Origin: Salinisphaera aquimarina
GTDB taxonomy: Bacteria > Pseudomonadota > Gammaproteobacteria > Nevskiales > Salinisphaeraceae
Length of the DNA stretch: 64,000 nucleotides
Direction of reading: 5' to 3'
Assembly (NCBI RefSeq): GCF_042643355.1
Contig: NZ_JBHRSS010000001.1
Span: 310,001 to 374,000 of the forward strand
Part shown: positions 25,469 through 34,390 of the stretch, one piece after another
How the letters are laid out: the number at the start of each line of letters is the position of its first letter
How positions within the stretch are numbered: position 1 is the first letter of the stretch
Position numbers and translations under genes: made by a program
Notes under the pieces: generated by a model
Database searches by the model: none
Seen by the model: the letters and a program-made list of their open reading frames with translations, nothing else
What the model was told of the DNA's origin: nothing

Positions 25469-26059
25469 CAGGCTGCCCTTGGTGGACGGCATGGCGTCGC
25501 CGGAGCGTTCGTCGCGGGAGACCGCCATGCGCAGCGCCCGGCCGAACGCCTTGAACAGCGTTTCGGCGACGTGATGGGCGTTGTGGCCCTTGAGTGCGTC
25601 CATATGCAGTGTAAGGGCCGCGGCACTGGCCACGCCCTGAAAGAACTCGCGCACGAGCTCCACATCGAAGCTGCCGATCTTCTCGCAGCTGAAGCTGGCG
25701 TCGAAGAACAGGCCCGGTCGGCCGGACAAGTCGATGACCACGCGCGACAAGGCTTCGTCCAGTGGCACATAGGCGTGCCCATAGCGAACGATGCCGCGCT
25801 TGTCGCCCGCGGCTTCGCGCAGCGCCTGGCCGATACAGATGCCGACGTCTTCCACGGTGTGGTGGTCGTCGATATGCAGGTCGCCGGTCGCGGCCACATC
25901 CAGATCGACCAGCCCGTGGCGGGCGATCTGATGCAGCATGTGGTCGAAGAAACCGACCCCGGTATTGGCGTTGAACGCACCGCTGCCGTCCAGGTCGAGC
26001 GTGACCTGGATATCGGTTTCTGCGGTCTGGCGTGCAATCGTGGCGCGTCGTGCCTTCAT
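25466..26059 (-). CDS. hisB: Imidazoleglycerol-phosphate dehydratase, monofunctional
   Basis: Dehydrates IGP to imidazole acetol phosphate. The 197-residue protein is the dehydratase alone, without the phosphatase domain fused in enterobacteria. Metal-binding motifs are FFDHMLHQIARHG and DDHHTVED, and the C-terminus is MPSTKGSL. The stop codon TAG is made from the TA target of the adjacent foldback element plus its first base. The protein therefore ends at the normal family position but its stop was fixed by the insertion. It heads hisB-hisH-hisA-hisF. Confidence 0.96.
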   Translation of the reverse strand: MKARRATIARQTAETDIQVTLDLDGSGAFNANTGVGFFDHMLHQIARHGLVDLDVAATGDLHIDDHHTVEDVGICIGQALREAAGDKRGIVRYGHAYVPLDEALSRVVIDLSGRPGLFFDASFSCEKIGSFDVELVREFFQGVASAAALTLHMDALKGHNAHHVAETLFKAFGRALRMAVSRDERSGDAMPSTKGSL

Positions 26060-26165
26060 GTCGCTATAGCAAAGCTTTGGATCACCCCTGAGACGGCGGA
26101 TAATACGCCCATTGCCAGGGCAACGCGACCCCGCCCAGGCGGCGGTGCGAATGGCTGTCGGCGAC

Positions 26166-26603
26166 CTAGCTGGTCAGCCAGAAGGTGACCGGGCCATCGT
26201 TGACCAGCGCCACCTGCATGTCGGCGCCGAACAGCCCGTTTTCGACCGCCGCGTGCTGCTCGTGCAGCGCGTCGACGAAGCCGTTGAACAGCGGCAGGGC
26301 ACGCGCCGGGGGGCAGGCCCCCGAAAACCCCGGCCGGTTGCCGCGGCGAGTGTCCGCGGCGAGCGTGAACTGGGGTACGGCGAGTATCGCGGCGCCGGTA
26401 TCGCGCGCGCTCAGGTTCATGCGCTGCTCGGCGTCGGCGAATACGCGATAGTCGAGCACACGCTGGGCCAGGCGTCGTGCCTGCTTGTGTTCGTCGTCGG
26501 GAACGGCGGCCACCAGCACGAGCAGGCCGGCGCCGATTTCGGCATGAACCTGATCGTCGATGGTGACCGAGGCCCGGGTCACACGCTGTATGAGCGCAAT
26601 CAT
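26166..26603 (-). CDS. dtd: D-aminoacyl-tRNA deacylase
   Basis: Hydrolyses D-amino acids mischarged on tRNA. The 145-residue protein begins MIALIQRVTRASV and has the two cross-subunit active-site motifs, here PQFTLAADT (family usually SQFT) and NDGPVTFWL. The family-typical RPGF-like segment is present as GNRPGFSGA. It lies 12 bp after thrB on the same strand. Confidence 0.95.
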   Translation of the reverse strand: MIALIQRVTRASVTIDDQVHAEIGAGLLVLVAAVPDDEHKQARRLAQRVLDYRVFADAEQRMNLSARDTGAAILAVPQFTLAADTRRGNRPGFSGACPPARALPLFNGFVDALHEQHAAVENGLFGADMQVALVNDGPVTFWLTS

Positions 26604-26615
26604 CGACAGCCGGGG

Positions 26616-27572
26616 TCAATCGGTCGCGATCAGCGCCGGCGTCTGTTCGCGGTGGCGCCGCAGCAGTTGCTCGAACGGGCTCGGGTCGTGGACGTGGGTG
26701 ACGTCGCCGTCCATGGGGAAGTGATAATCCACCAGCCGCGAGGCCCAGAAACGCAGTGCGGCTGCGCGCAGCATGGCCGGCCACGCGGCGTGCTCGGCGG
26801 CGGCGATCGAGCGCCGGCGCGCATAGGCATCGACGAACGCCTGCCATTGTTTCGGCAAGTGCCTGCCGTCGTCAGCGAACGCCCAGTCGTTGCAGATCAC
26901 CGCGAGATCGAACAGCAGATAATCGTGACAGGCGTAGTAGAAATCGATGATGCCGCTCACCCGGCCGTCGTCGAACAGAACATTGTCGCGAAACATGTCG
27001 GCATGAATGACGGCCTTGGGCAGGCCGGCATAGCGTGCGTGCACGCACTCGTGCTGAAAGGCGATTTCGTCATCGAGCAGGGCCAGCGTCGGGGCGTCGA
27101 GTTTCGACGCCAGCTCGTCGCGTGCGTTGGCTATCCATTCCAGATTGCGCGGATTGGGCTGGATCTGGTCGAACGAGCGCACCGCACGATGCATTTCCGC
27201 AACCACGCCGCCGAGCGAGCCGCAGTGGCGTGCGGTGGGCGAGATGAGGCTGGCGCCGGACAGTCGATAGACCAGCGCCGCCGGGCGCCCCTGCACCCGG
27301 CTGAGAAAACCGCCGTCATTGCGTGCCACCGGATGCGCGCCGGGCACGCCGTGGCCGGCCAGATGATCCATCAGCTGCATGAAGAAAGGCAGCGACCCGT
27401 TGTCCACCTGCTCGAAAAGCGTGAGCACCCAGCGTCCCGACGTGGTGTCGACAAAGTAATTGGTGTTGGTGATGCCGGCCGCGATGCCCTTGTGGTCTTC
27501 CAGTTCGCCGATCGAATAATCGGCCAGCAGGGCGCGCAGGTCGTCCTCGTTGACACGGGTATAGACCGACAT
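26616..27572 (-). CDS. thrB: Homoserine kinase, APH-fold type
   Basis: Phosphorylates homoserine for threonine synthesis. A 318-residue protein of the aminoglycoside-phosphotransferase fold used by pseudomonads and relatives, not the GHMP kinase of E. coli. It has an N-terminal GITNTNYFV loop, the catalytic VIHADMFRDNVLF (His-x-Asp...Asn) and the metal-binding GIIDFYYA. Its ATG overlaps the stop of the upstream TPR gene by one base (TGATG). Confidence 0.93.
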   Translation of the reverse strand: MSVYTRVNEDDLRALLADYSIGELEDHKGIAAGITNTNYFVDTTSGRWVLTLFEQVDNGSLPFFMQLMDHLAGHGVPGAHPVARNDGGFLSRVQGRPAALVYRLSGASLISPTARHCGSLGGVVAEMHRAVRSFDQIQPNPRNLEWIANARDELASKLDAPTLALLDDEIAFQHECVHARYAGLPKAVIHADMFRDNVLFDDGRVSGIIDFYYACHDYLLFDLAVICNDWAFADDGRHLPKQWQAFVDAYARRRSIAAAEHAAWPAMLRAAALRFWASRLVDYHFPMDGDVTHVHDPSPFEQLLRRHREQTPALIATD

Positions 27573-27916
27573 CAGCGAGGGGCTTGCTCGTCAGGGGTGT
27601 CGAGCCGTTTTCGTGCCCGCTTGGCGAACACCTGCATCTCGCGTGCTGCCTGATTGTCGCCCCGTGCCTCGGCCACGGTGATGCCGTGTTCGAGTACCTC
27701 GAGCGCGGCCGCCGGCGCGCCGCTGTCCAGCAGCGCCTTGCCGTAGAGTTTCCAGGCGGCCGAATAATCGGGATCGAAAGCCACGGCTTGGCCCAGATGT
27801 TCGGCAGCGGCCGCATGCTCGCCGTCCTTGTGCAGCAGTTCGCCGAGTGAGAAACGCAGCAGCGCGTTGTCCTGACCGGCCGCCAGCATGTCCTGGAGTC
27901 GCTCTTTCATTCCCAT
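27572..27916 (-). CDS. Small TPR-repeat protein
   Basis: A 114-residue soluble protein made mainly of two to three tetratricopeptide repeats (for example FSLGELLHKDGEHAAAAEHL and AAWKLYGKALLDSGAPAAAL), with a basic C-terminus. TPRs mediate protein-protein contacts; the partner is unknown. It overlaps thrB by one base. Related small TPR genes are often found in this position in Gammaproteobacteria. Confidence 0.8.
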   Translation of the reverse strand: MGMKERLQDMLAAGQDNALLRFSLGELLHKDGEHAAAAEHLGQAVAFDPDYSAAWKLYGKALLDSGAPAAALEVLEHGITVAEARGDNQAAREMQVFAKRARKRLDTPDEQAPR

Positions 27917-27944
27917 GGAGCGCAGTGTAACCGAGGCCGCGACA

Positions 27945-29414
27945 TCACCGTCGCCAGAAGGCGGGAGAAAGAATCACGAGCAGCGTGAACACTTCCAGTC
28001 GGCCCAGGAGCATGGCCATGCACAGCACCCATTTGGCGATGGCGGGGATGCCGGCCATGTTCGATGACACTTCGCCCAGGCCTGGGCCGAGGTTGTTGAT
28101 CGAGGCGGCAACGGCCGAAAACGCGGTGAGTTCGTTCAGGCCGGTGGCCAACAGGATCAGGAACATGACCACGAACACGGTGATATAGACCGCGAAGAAA
28201 CCCCATACGGCCTGGATCACGCGATCAGGGATGACCTTGCCGCTGATCTTGATCGGAATCTCTGCGTTCGGATGGATCAGCCGGCTGATTTCGCGCATGC
28301 CCTGTTTGGACAACAGAATGAAGCGCACGACCTTCATGCCGCCGGTGGTGGAGCCGGCGCAGCCGCCCACGAAACTGCCCAGCAGCAGAAACATGGGCAG
28401 AAAACTCGGCCACAGCGAGTAGTCGGTGGTGGTGAAACCGGTCGTGGTGCCGATCGAGACCACCTGGAACATCGACTTGATGAACGCCGAAGGCAGCGAT
28501 ACATAAGTGCCCGCGACCATGAGCACGAGAGTGGCCAGCGCGGTCGCGCCCAGCACCATGATCAGAAACGTCCGGGTCTCGGCGTCCCGCCAGTAGGTCA
28601 ACGGGTTGGCGCTGCGCCAGACCATGAAATGCATGGAGAAGCTGACCGAGCCGACGATCATGGCGATGATCGCGGCCAGTTCGATCACCGCGCTGTCATG
28701 GTGGCCCAGCGACAGGTCGTGGTTGGAAAAGCCGCCCGTGGCGATCGCCGAGAACGCATGGCTGATGGCATCGAAGCCGCTCATGCCGGCGATCCAGAAT
28801 ACCAGCGCGCAGAAGGCGGTGAGCGACAGATACAGATACCACAGCGCCTTGGCGGTCTCGCGGATACGCGGAGTGAGCTTGGAATCCTTGATCGGCCCCG
28901 GCGTTTCCGCGCGATAGAGCTGCATGCCGCCGACGCCGAGCATGGGCAGCACCGCGACCGCGAGCACGATGATGCCCATGCCGCCCATCCAGTGCAGCAA
29001 CTGGCGCCAGAACAGCACCGCATGCGGGAGGGTGTCGAGGCCGGTGAGGATGGTCGCGCCGGTGGTGGTCAGCCCCGACACCGACTCGAACACCGCATCG
29101 GTGATGCCGATATCGGGCCGCGTTGCCAGATACAGCGGCACGGCGCCGAACAGGCTCAGCACCATCCAGAACAGCACCACCACCAGAAAGCCGTCGCGGA
29201 TCTTGAGTTCGCGCCGTACGTGTCGCACCGGCAGCCAGAGCAGCACACCGGTGAACAGGGTGATCAGAAAGCCGACCCCGAACGCATCGGCCTCGCCGTC
29301 GCCGTAGGCCAGCCCGAGGATCATGGGCACCAGCATGCTGGTCGAAAAGATCATCAGCAGCAGGCCGAGTACGCGCTGCACGACCGCGAAGTAATAATTG
29401 AGCTGGAGCTTCAT
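27945..29414 (-). CDS. trkH: Trk system potassium channel subunit TrkH
   Basis: Inner-membrane ion-conducting subunit of the Trk K+ uptake system; 489 residues with the four pore-loop repeats. The selectivity-filter segments are visible as TTTGAT, IATGGFS, GTTTGFTT and NNLGPGL, each centred on the conserved glycine. It is 36 bp downstream of trkA on the same strand, so the channel and its gate regulator are an operon. Trk is a main K+ importer under osmotic stress, which suits a salt-exposed organism. Confidence 0.95.
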   Translation of the reverse strand: MKLQLNYYFAVVQRVLGLLLMIFSTSMLVPMILGLAYGDGEADAFGVGFLITLFTGVLLWLPVRHVRRELKIRDGFLVVVLFWMVLSLFGAVPLYLATRPDIGITDAVFESVSGLTTTGATILTGLDTLPHAVLFWRQLLHWMGGMGIIVLAVAVLPMLGVGGMQLYRAETPGPIKDSKLTPRIRETAKALWYLYLSLTAFCALVFWIAGMSGFDAISHAFSAIATGGFSNHDLSLGHHDSAVIELAAIIAMIVGSVSFSMHFMVWRSANPLTYWRDAETRTFLIMVLGATALATLVLMVAGTYVSLPSAFIKSMFQVVSIGTTTGFTTTDYSLWPSFLPMFLLLGSFVGGCAGSTTGGMKVVRFILLSKQGMREISRLIHPNAEIPIKISGKVIPDRVIQAVWGFFAVYITVFVVMFLILLATGLNELTAFSAVAASINNLGPGLGEVSSNMAGIPAIAKWVLCMAMLLGRLEVFTLLVILSPAFWRR

Positions 29415-29450
29415 TGGCGCAGGGCTTTCAACGGAAGTCGCACGGGCCGG

Positions 29451-30830
29451 TCAGACGTAGGACACGCCGACCTGGAAGAGTTTCTCCACGTCGCCGGTGT
29501 ACTTCTTGTCGATGATGAACAGCATCACGTGATCGCCCGATTCGATGACCGTATCGTGATGCGCGATGATCACCTCCTCACCGCGCGCGATCGCGCCGAT
29601 GGTGCTGCCCGGCGGCAGCTTGATCTCGTCGATGCGCCGGCCGACCACGCGTGAATTGTCGCGCTCGCCGTGGGCGATGGCCTCGATCGCCTCGGCCGCG
29701 CCGCGGCGCAGGGTGTGTACGCGGACCACGTCGCCGCGGCGCACATGGGCGAGCAGGGCGGAGATGGTCGACTGCTTGGGCGAGATGGCGATATCGATCT
29801 GGGTGCCGGAGGATTCGATCAGATCCACATAGGCCAGCCGGTTGATCAGCGACATCGCCTTGCGCGCCCCCAGGCGCTTGGCGAGCATCGCCGAGAGGAT
29901 GTTGGCTTCGTCGTCGTTGGTGATCGCGCAGAACACATCCACGTTTTCGATGTTCTCTTCGAGCAGCAGCGACTCGTTGGCGGCATCGCCCTTGAGCACG
30001 ATCGAGCGATTCACCTTCTCGGAAAGCCAGCCGGCGCGGGCAGGGTTGTTCTCGATGATCTTGACCTGGCAGTGGTTCTCCAGCGCCAGGGCCAGCCGCA
30101 AGCCGATATTGCCGCCGCCGGCAAGCATGACGCGCTTGACCGGACGGTCGATCTTGCGCAGCTCGCCCATGACCTTCTTGATGTTGTGATGGGCGGCGAC
30201 GAAGAACACTTCGTCGTCTGCCTCGATCACCGTATCGCCCTCGGGAATCATGGGCTTGCCGCGCCGATAGATCGCGACCACGCGGGTGTCGGCCTCCGGC
30301 AGATGCTCACGCAGCGTGCGCAATTCCTTGCCCACGAGCGGGCCGCCGTAATAGGCCTTGACGCCGACGACCTGTACCCGGCCCTCCGCGAAATCCACGA
30401 CCTGAAGCGCGCCCGGATACTGCACCAGCCGCTTGATGTAGTCGGTGACCAGCTGTTCCGGGCTGATGCTCATGTCGATCGGGATCGCGTCCTGATGGAA
30501 CAGCCGATTCTCGAGCAGATACTCCGAGGCACGGATACGCGCGATCTTGGTCGGCGTATGGAACAGCGTGTAGGCGATCTGGCAGGCCACCATGTTGACT
30601 TCGTCGGTGGCGGTAACTGCGATGATCATGTCGGCGTCGTTGGCGCCGGCGCTGCGCAGGATGTCCGGATGCGCGGCGTAGCCGTGCACCGCCCGGATAT
30701 CCAGCCGGTCCTGCAGGGGCCGCAGCAGCGATTCGTCGGTGTCCACGACGGTGACGTCGTTGGCCTCGTGGGCGAGGTTCTCGGCGAGCGTGGCGCCCAC
30801 CTCGCCGGCCCCCAGAATAATGATTTTCAT
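29451..30830 (-). CDS. trkA: Trk system potassium uptake regulator TrkA
   Basis: Cytosolic NAD(H)/nucleotide-binding gate ring of TrkH. 459 residues, almost equal to E. coli TrkA (458). It has two RCK_N Rossmann domains (IILGAGEVGATLA at the start and LAGGGNIGLRLA near residue 235), each followed by an RCK_C domain. The ATG at 30828-30830 is chosen because the preceding in-frame codons add residues before the first beta strand. Confidence 0.95.
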   Translation of the reverse strand: MKIIILGAGEVGATLAENLAHEANDVTVVDTDESLLRPLQDRLDIRAVHGYAAHPDILRSAGANDADMIIAVTATDEVNMVACQIAYTLFHTPTKIARIRASEYLLENRLFHQDAIPIDMSISPEQLVTDYIKRLVQYPGALQVVDFAEGRVQVVGVKAYYGGPLVGKELRTLREHLPEADTRVVAIYRRGKPMIPEGDTVIEADDEVFFVAAHHNIKKVMGELRKIDRPVKRVMLAGGGNIGLRLALALENHCQVKIIENNPARAGWLSEKVNRSIVLKGDAANESLLLEENIENVDVFCAITNDDEANILSAMLAKRLGARKAMSLINRLAYVDLIESSGTQIDIAISPKQSTISALLAHVRRGDVVRVHTLRRGAAEAIEAIAHGERDNSRVVGRRIDEIKLPPGSTIGAIARGEEVIIAHHDTVIESGDHVMLFIIDKKYTGDVEKLFQVGVSYV

Positions 30831-31054
30831 GCGCGCTAGTGTAGTGCATTGCAAGCGAAAAACCTGTCAGAGCATGCCAGAAGCGCCGGCCCTGTGTTGT
30901 CGGTCCAGCGCCGGCAATCATTCATGCTCGCGCCATGAGCTTGGATTCGAGGCGCCCGTCGCGCTGCTGCCCGCCTGCAACTCGTGCCCGGCGCCTGGGT
31001 TCAATGCCGGGTTGCGCGTACCATGGGAATCCGCATACCCGCAGACAGACAACC

Positions 31055-31486
31055 GTGAGCGAAGACCTCCCCGACAATGGCGCCGACGCGCCGCAGGCCG
31101 ACTGGCTTGATCACGTGGCATGGAACGCCCAGGGGCTGGCCCCGGCCATCACCCAGTCGGTCGACAGCGAGCGTGTGCTCACCCTGGCCTGGATGAACCG
31201 CGAATCACTGGCTGCGACCCTGGAGAGCGGCTATGCAACCTATTGGTCACGTTCGCGTGCCAAGCTCTGGCGCAAGGGAGAAACTTCGGGCAATCTGCAG
31301 CGCGTCGTCGAGGTCCGGCTGGACTGCGACAACGATGCACTGCTGCTGCGCGTCGAGCAGATCGGCGGCGTGGCGTGCCATACCGGAAGAGAATCCTGTT
31401 TTTTCCAGGTCTACGACAACGGCCGCTGGGTCACCGGCGATCCGGTGATCATGGATCCCGAGCAAATGTACGGTCTGCATGAGTAA
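31055..31486 (+). CDS. hisI: Phosphoribosyl-AMP cyclohydrolase
   Basis: Opens the purine ring of PR-AMP in histidine synthesis. 143 residues from GTG 31055. Seen: LTLAWMNRESL, ATYWSRSRAKLWRKGETSGN, the Mg-binding LDCDNDALL and the Zn cysteines in GVACHTGRESCFF. It is separate from HisE (not fused as in E. coli) and overlaps it by eight bases. No Shine-Dalgarno is evident; an in-frame ATG further upstream would add about 17 unrelated residues. Confidence 0.94.
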   Translation: MSEDLPDNGADAPQADWLDHVAWNAQGLAPAITQSVDSERVLTLAWMNRESLAATLESGYATYWSRSRAKLWRKGETSGNLQRVVEVRLDCDNDALLLRVEQIGGVACHTGRESCFFQVYDNGRWVTGDPVIMDPEQMYGLHE

Positions 31487-31802
31487 CAGTGATATTTTCG
31501 CGGCGCTCGACGATGCATTGGCACAGCGTCGGGACGCCGATCCCTCGAAAAGCTATACCGCCGCGCTGTATGCCGGCGGCACCGCGGCGATCACGGCCAA
31601 GATTTCCGAGGAGGCCGGCGAGGTGGTCGAGGCGGCTGGCGAAGCCGATGACGAGCACCTGGTTCACGAGGTCGCTGACCTGTGGTTTCACTGTATGGTG
31701 CTATTGCAGTCCCGTGGGCTCGACGTTCACGCCGTTCAGCGGGAACTGGGCCGGCGTTTCGGCGTATCCGGTATTGAAGAGAAAGCGGCGCGCGTAAAAT
31801 AG
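31479..31802 (+). CDS. hisE: Phosphoribosyl-ATP pyrophosphatase
   Basis: Hydrolyses PR-ATP to PR-AMP, the step before HisI. The 107-residue all-alpha MazG-like protein contains the metal-binding EEAGEVVEAA and EVADLWFHCMVLL helices and the KSYTAALYAGG start. It is coupled to hisI by overlap and followed 55 bp later by tatA. Confidence 0.94.
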   Translation: MSNSDIFAALDDALAQRRDADPSKSYTAALYAGGTAAITAKISEEAGEVVEAAGEADDEHLVHEVADLWFHCMVLLQSRGLDVHAVQRELGRRFGVSGIEEKAARVK

Positions 31803-31857
31803 AACGTGATGCGGTGAGTTTCGCGGTTGTTAACAGGTCCTAGACGACGAGGTAATC

Positions 31858-32160
31858 ATGATTGGTGGTATCAGCATCTGGCAGCTTTTGATTCTTCTGG
31901 TGATCGTGGTGCTGGTGTTCGGCACCAAGCGCCTGCGTAATCTCGGCGGTGATCTGGGCTCGGCGCTCAAGGATTTCCGGGGCGCCATGAAAGACAGCGA
32001 AAGCGACGAAGACACGAACCCCACGACCCAGGATGCGCGCAAGCGTCCCGAGGATCCGCAGATCGTCGACGAACTCGGCAAGACCAAGCCCAACACCGGG
32101 CCGGCGGAAGAGGCGCGCCAGCGTAATGCCAAGCGTCAGGAGAGCGAGCATCAGGACTAG
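31858..32160 (+). CDS. tatA: Sec-independent translocase subunit TatA
   Basis: Forms the pore-like assembly that moves folded twin-arginine substrates across the inner membrane. A 100-residue protein with one N-terminal membrane helix (ISIWQLLILLVIVVLVFG), the hinge FGTKRL, an amphipathic helix (GGDLGSALKDFRGAM) and a long polar, charged tail. It leads tatABC, which follows hisIE as in many proteobacteria. Confidence 0.94.
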   Translation: MIGGISIWQLLILLVIVVLVFGTKRLRNLGGDLGSALKDFRGAMKDSESDEDTNPTTQDARKRPEDPQIVDELGKTKPNTGPAEEARQRNAKRQESEHQD

Positions 32161-32212
32161 GTTTCGTGGTCGTTCGATAATCGATCGCCGGCTTCACTAC
32201 TTCGAGCGTTAA

Positions 32213-32617
32213 ATGTTCGACATCGGTTTCTGGGAACTTGCCCTGATGGCCGTCATTGGCCTGATCGTGCTGGGGCCCGAGCGTCTGCCCGTGGTGGCGC
32301 GTACGCTGGGCACCTGGGTCGGCCGGGCCAAGGGCTATGTGCGCGGTCTGACCACCGAACTCGAGCGCGAGATCAATGTGGACGATCTGCGCTCGCAGGT
32401 GCGCGAGGCCCGCGAGCAGATCGAGTCGAATACCCGCAGCACCGCCGACAGTGTCAAGAACGCGGTCGAACGGCCGGCGCCGCAGCCTTCGGAAACGCCG
32501 TCGGTGATGACCGAGCAGCCGGCCGCAGACGCGGACTCTGCAGGCTCCGGGAACGACGCGCCGGCCAATCCGGTAGCGGATGCCGCACGCCACGATGAGG
32601 ATGAACAACGCCCATGA
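32213..32617 (+). CDS. tatB: Sec-independent translocase subunit TatB
   Basis: Partners TatC in the twin-arginine signal receptor. 134 residues: MFDIGFWELALM start, one membrane helix with the conserved Glu8, the LGPERLP hinge, an amphipathic helix, and an acidic Pro/Ala-rich disordered tail from about residue 85. Its stop overlaps the tatC start (ATGA). Confidence 0.94.
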   Translation: MFDIGFWELALMAVIGLIVLGPERLPVVARTLGTWVGRAKGYVRGLTTELEREINVDDLRSQVREAREQIESNTRSTADSVKNAVERPAPQPSETPSVMTEQPAADADSAGSGNDAPANPVADAARHDEDEQRP

Positions 32618-33387
32618 GCGACGACTCGTTCAACGCCGAGGAACAGCCGCTGATGGCGCACCTGCTGGAGTTGCGCACGCGCCTGCTCAGGATCGTCATC
32701 GGAATTGTCATCATCTTCCTGCCGATGGCGTTCTTTGCCCGGGATCTGTTCACCTTTCTATCCGGGCCGCTGCTGTCGAACCTGCCCACGGGCAACAGCC
32801 TGATCGCCACCGGCGTCGCCGCACCGTTTCTGGCCCCGTTCAAGCTGGCCATGGTGGTTTCGGTTGCCCTGTCGCTGCCCTGGACGCTGTATCAGATATG
32901 GATGTTCGTGGCCCCCGGGCTGTATTCACAGGAGCGACGTCTGGTCACGCCGCTGCTGATTTCCAGCACCGGCCTGTTCTATCTCGGTATGGCATTCGCC
33001 TACTACGTGGTATTTCCGGTCGTGTTCGGTTTCTTCGTGTCCGTGGCACCCACCGGTGTGGCGGTGATGACCGATATTTCCGCGTATCTGGATTTCGTAC
33101 TCGGCATGTTCATGGCGTTCGGTATTGCCTTCGAACTGCCGGTGGCGATATTTCTGGTGGTATGGGCGGGGTTCGTCACGCCGCGGCAACTGGCCAGCTA
33201 TCGCGCCTATATCGTGGTTGCGGCATTCGGCGTCGGCATGCTGCTCACGCCGCCGGACGTGATCTCGCAGACGCTGCTGGCGGTGCCCATCTACCTGCTC
33301 TACGAGATCGGCATCTGGATGGCACGACTGTTCGTGCCGGGCATGCGTGAAGTCGAGGCACAGCAGGACGAACAGGGCCGCGGGTAG
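32614..33387 (+). CDS. tatC: Sec-independent translocase subunit TatC
   Basis: Six-helix inner-membrane receptor for twin-arginine signal peptides. 257 residues. Marks are HLLELRTRLLR near the N-terminus (with the signal-binding Glu), PFKLAMVVSVALSLPWTLYQIWMFVAPGL region, the SSTGLFYLGMAFAYYVV helix and LTPPDVISQ near residue 213. It ends the hisIE-tatABC run. Confidence 0.96.
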   Translation: MSDDSFNAEEQPLMAHLLELRTRLLRIVIGIVIIFLPMAFFARDLFTFLSGPLLSNLPTGNSLIATGVAAPFLAPFKLAMVVSVALSLPWTLYQIWMFVAPGLYSQERRLVTPLLISSTGLFYLGMAFAYYVVFPVVFGFFVSVAPTGVAVMTDISAYLDFVLGMFMAFGIAFELPVAIFLVVWAGFVTPRQLASYRAYIVVAAFGVGMLLTPPDVISQTLLAVPIYLLYEIGIWMARLFVPGMREVEAQQDEQGRG

Positions 33388-33526
33388 ACGTTCGCCCGTA
33401 CGTGGCCGCCTGCCGTGTGGCGTGGCAGGTCCGATGGCCAATGATTTCAGGCTGTTAAGTATCCATTCATTGACGCCCTGTAGGGTGCAGGTCTGTTTCG
33501 AAAGACCTTCCTCAAGGATGGGCGAT

Positions 33527-34318
33527 ATGTTCAAGAAAACCGCGATTGCACTCGGTCTCGTTATGGCTGCCGGCACCGGCATGGCCGCGCAGACCCATTC
33601 CGGCGTCGACGCCGGCACGTCGGCATCCGCCAACGTGGCCGGTCAGAGCGTGAACACCAGCGCCAGCACGGCGTTGCGTACACAGTTCAGCGCTCTGGAC
33701 ACCGATGGCAACGGCATGCTCAGCCGCAGTGAGGCGGCCCAGAGCCCGCAGCTCTCCAAGATGTACGATTCGCTCGATACCAGCCAGACCATTGAGGGCG
33801 GCGCCCAGTCGGGCGGGCTGACACTGGATCAGCTTCAGGCCGGCCTCCAGGCCCAGGCATCGGGTTCGGGCGCGGTTGGCCCGGCGGTGTCGGGCGGCGA
33901 AACCTATACCCTGATGAAGGATGGCTCGAAGAAGCTCAAAAGCACGACATCAGGCGCGACCGGCGCTGTTGGCGGCGCCATGTCGTCGATGCAGAACAAG
34001 AGTCGGTCGACGACTCATGGCGCGATGAGCGATGGCGCCTCGATGCGTGATGGCATGAAAAGCCGGACCAGCAACGGCGCAGCCAAGGCGCGCACCATGG
34101 GCAGCGATGCCTACGACGGTACCAGCGGCGCGGCATCGTCGATGCAGCAGCGCGGGCAGTCGATGCAGGATGGCGCCATGCAGAAAAGCGGTGCCATGCA
34201 CGACAAGGCGCGCACGATGGGCAGTGATGCCTATGATGGTGCCAGCGGCGCCATGGACCAGAGTGGCGGCGCCAACGTCAACGTCGAATCCAAGACCAAG
34301 GTGAAGAGCAATTACTAA
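33527..34318 (+). CDS. Exported EF-hand protein with repeats, function unknown
   Basis: A 263-residue secreted protein. It begins with a signal peptide (MFKKTAIALGLVMAAGTGMAA). Around residues 60-72 is a canonical calcium-binding EF-hand loop, DTDGNGMLSRSE, with acidic ligands at positions 1, 3 and 12. The C-terminal half is low-complexity, rich in Ser, Met, Gly and Ala, and contains a near-identical 16-residue unit KARTMGSDAYDGxSGA twice, 40 residues apart. The ATG at 33527 has AAGGA 8 nt upstream; an ATG nine bases earlier is possible. I recognise no enzyme domain; calcium binding is inferred from the loop only. It ends in a strong terminator and is not obviously in an operon. Confidence 0.75.
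   Translation: MFKKTAIALGLVMAAGTGMAAQTHSGVDAGTSASANVAGQSVNTSASTALRTQFSALDTDGNGMLSRSEAAQSPQLSKMYDSLDTSQTIEGGAQSGGLTLDQLQAGLQAQASGSGAVGPAVSGGETYTLMKDGSKKLKSTTSGATGAVGGAMSSMQNKSRSTTHGAMSDGASMRDGMKSRTSNGAAKARTMGSDAYDGTSGAASSMQQRGQSMQDGAMQKSGAMHDKARTMGSDAYDGASGAMDQSGGANVNVESKTKVKSNY
34085..34252 (+). repeat. Intragenic 120-bp-period repeat
   Basis: Two 48-bp copies (34085-34132 and 34205-34252), exactly 120 bp apart and identical at 42 of 48 positions. They encode KARTMGSDAYDGxSGA in the EF-hand protein. Most differences are third-position changes, so the repeat is kept at protein level and is not very recent. Confidence 0.85.
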
Positions 34319-34355
34319 CCGGTTGCTCTGAAGCCGCCTTAGCGGCGGCCGATCC

Positions 34356-34390
34356 AAAAGCCCGCATCCTTCCCGGACGCGGGCTTTTTT
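34356..34390 (+). terminator. Rho-independent terminator after the EF-hand gene
   Basis: AAAAGCCCGC (34356-34365) pairs with GCGGGCTTTT (34379-34388) around a 13-nt loop, followed by more Ts. A second small stem (GCCGCC/GGCGGC, 34333-34349) lies just upstream. It is 37 bp past the stop. Confidence 0.92.

Noticed and set aside
28272..29654. A 460-codon plus-strand frame opposite trkH
   Set aside because: His/Arg/Gln-rich composition typical of antisense frames; TrkH pore motifs lie on the minus strand.
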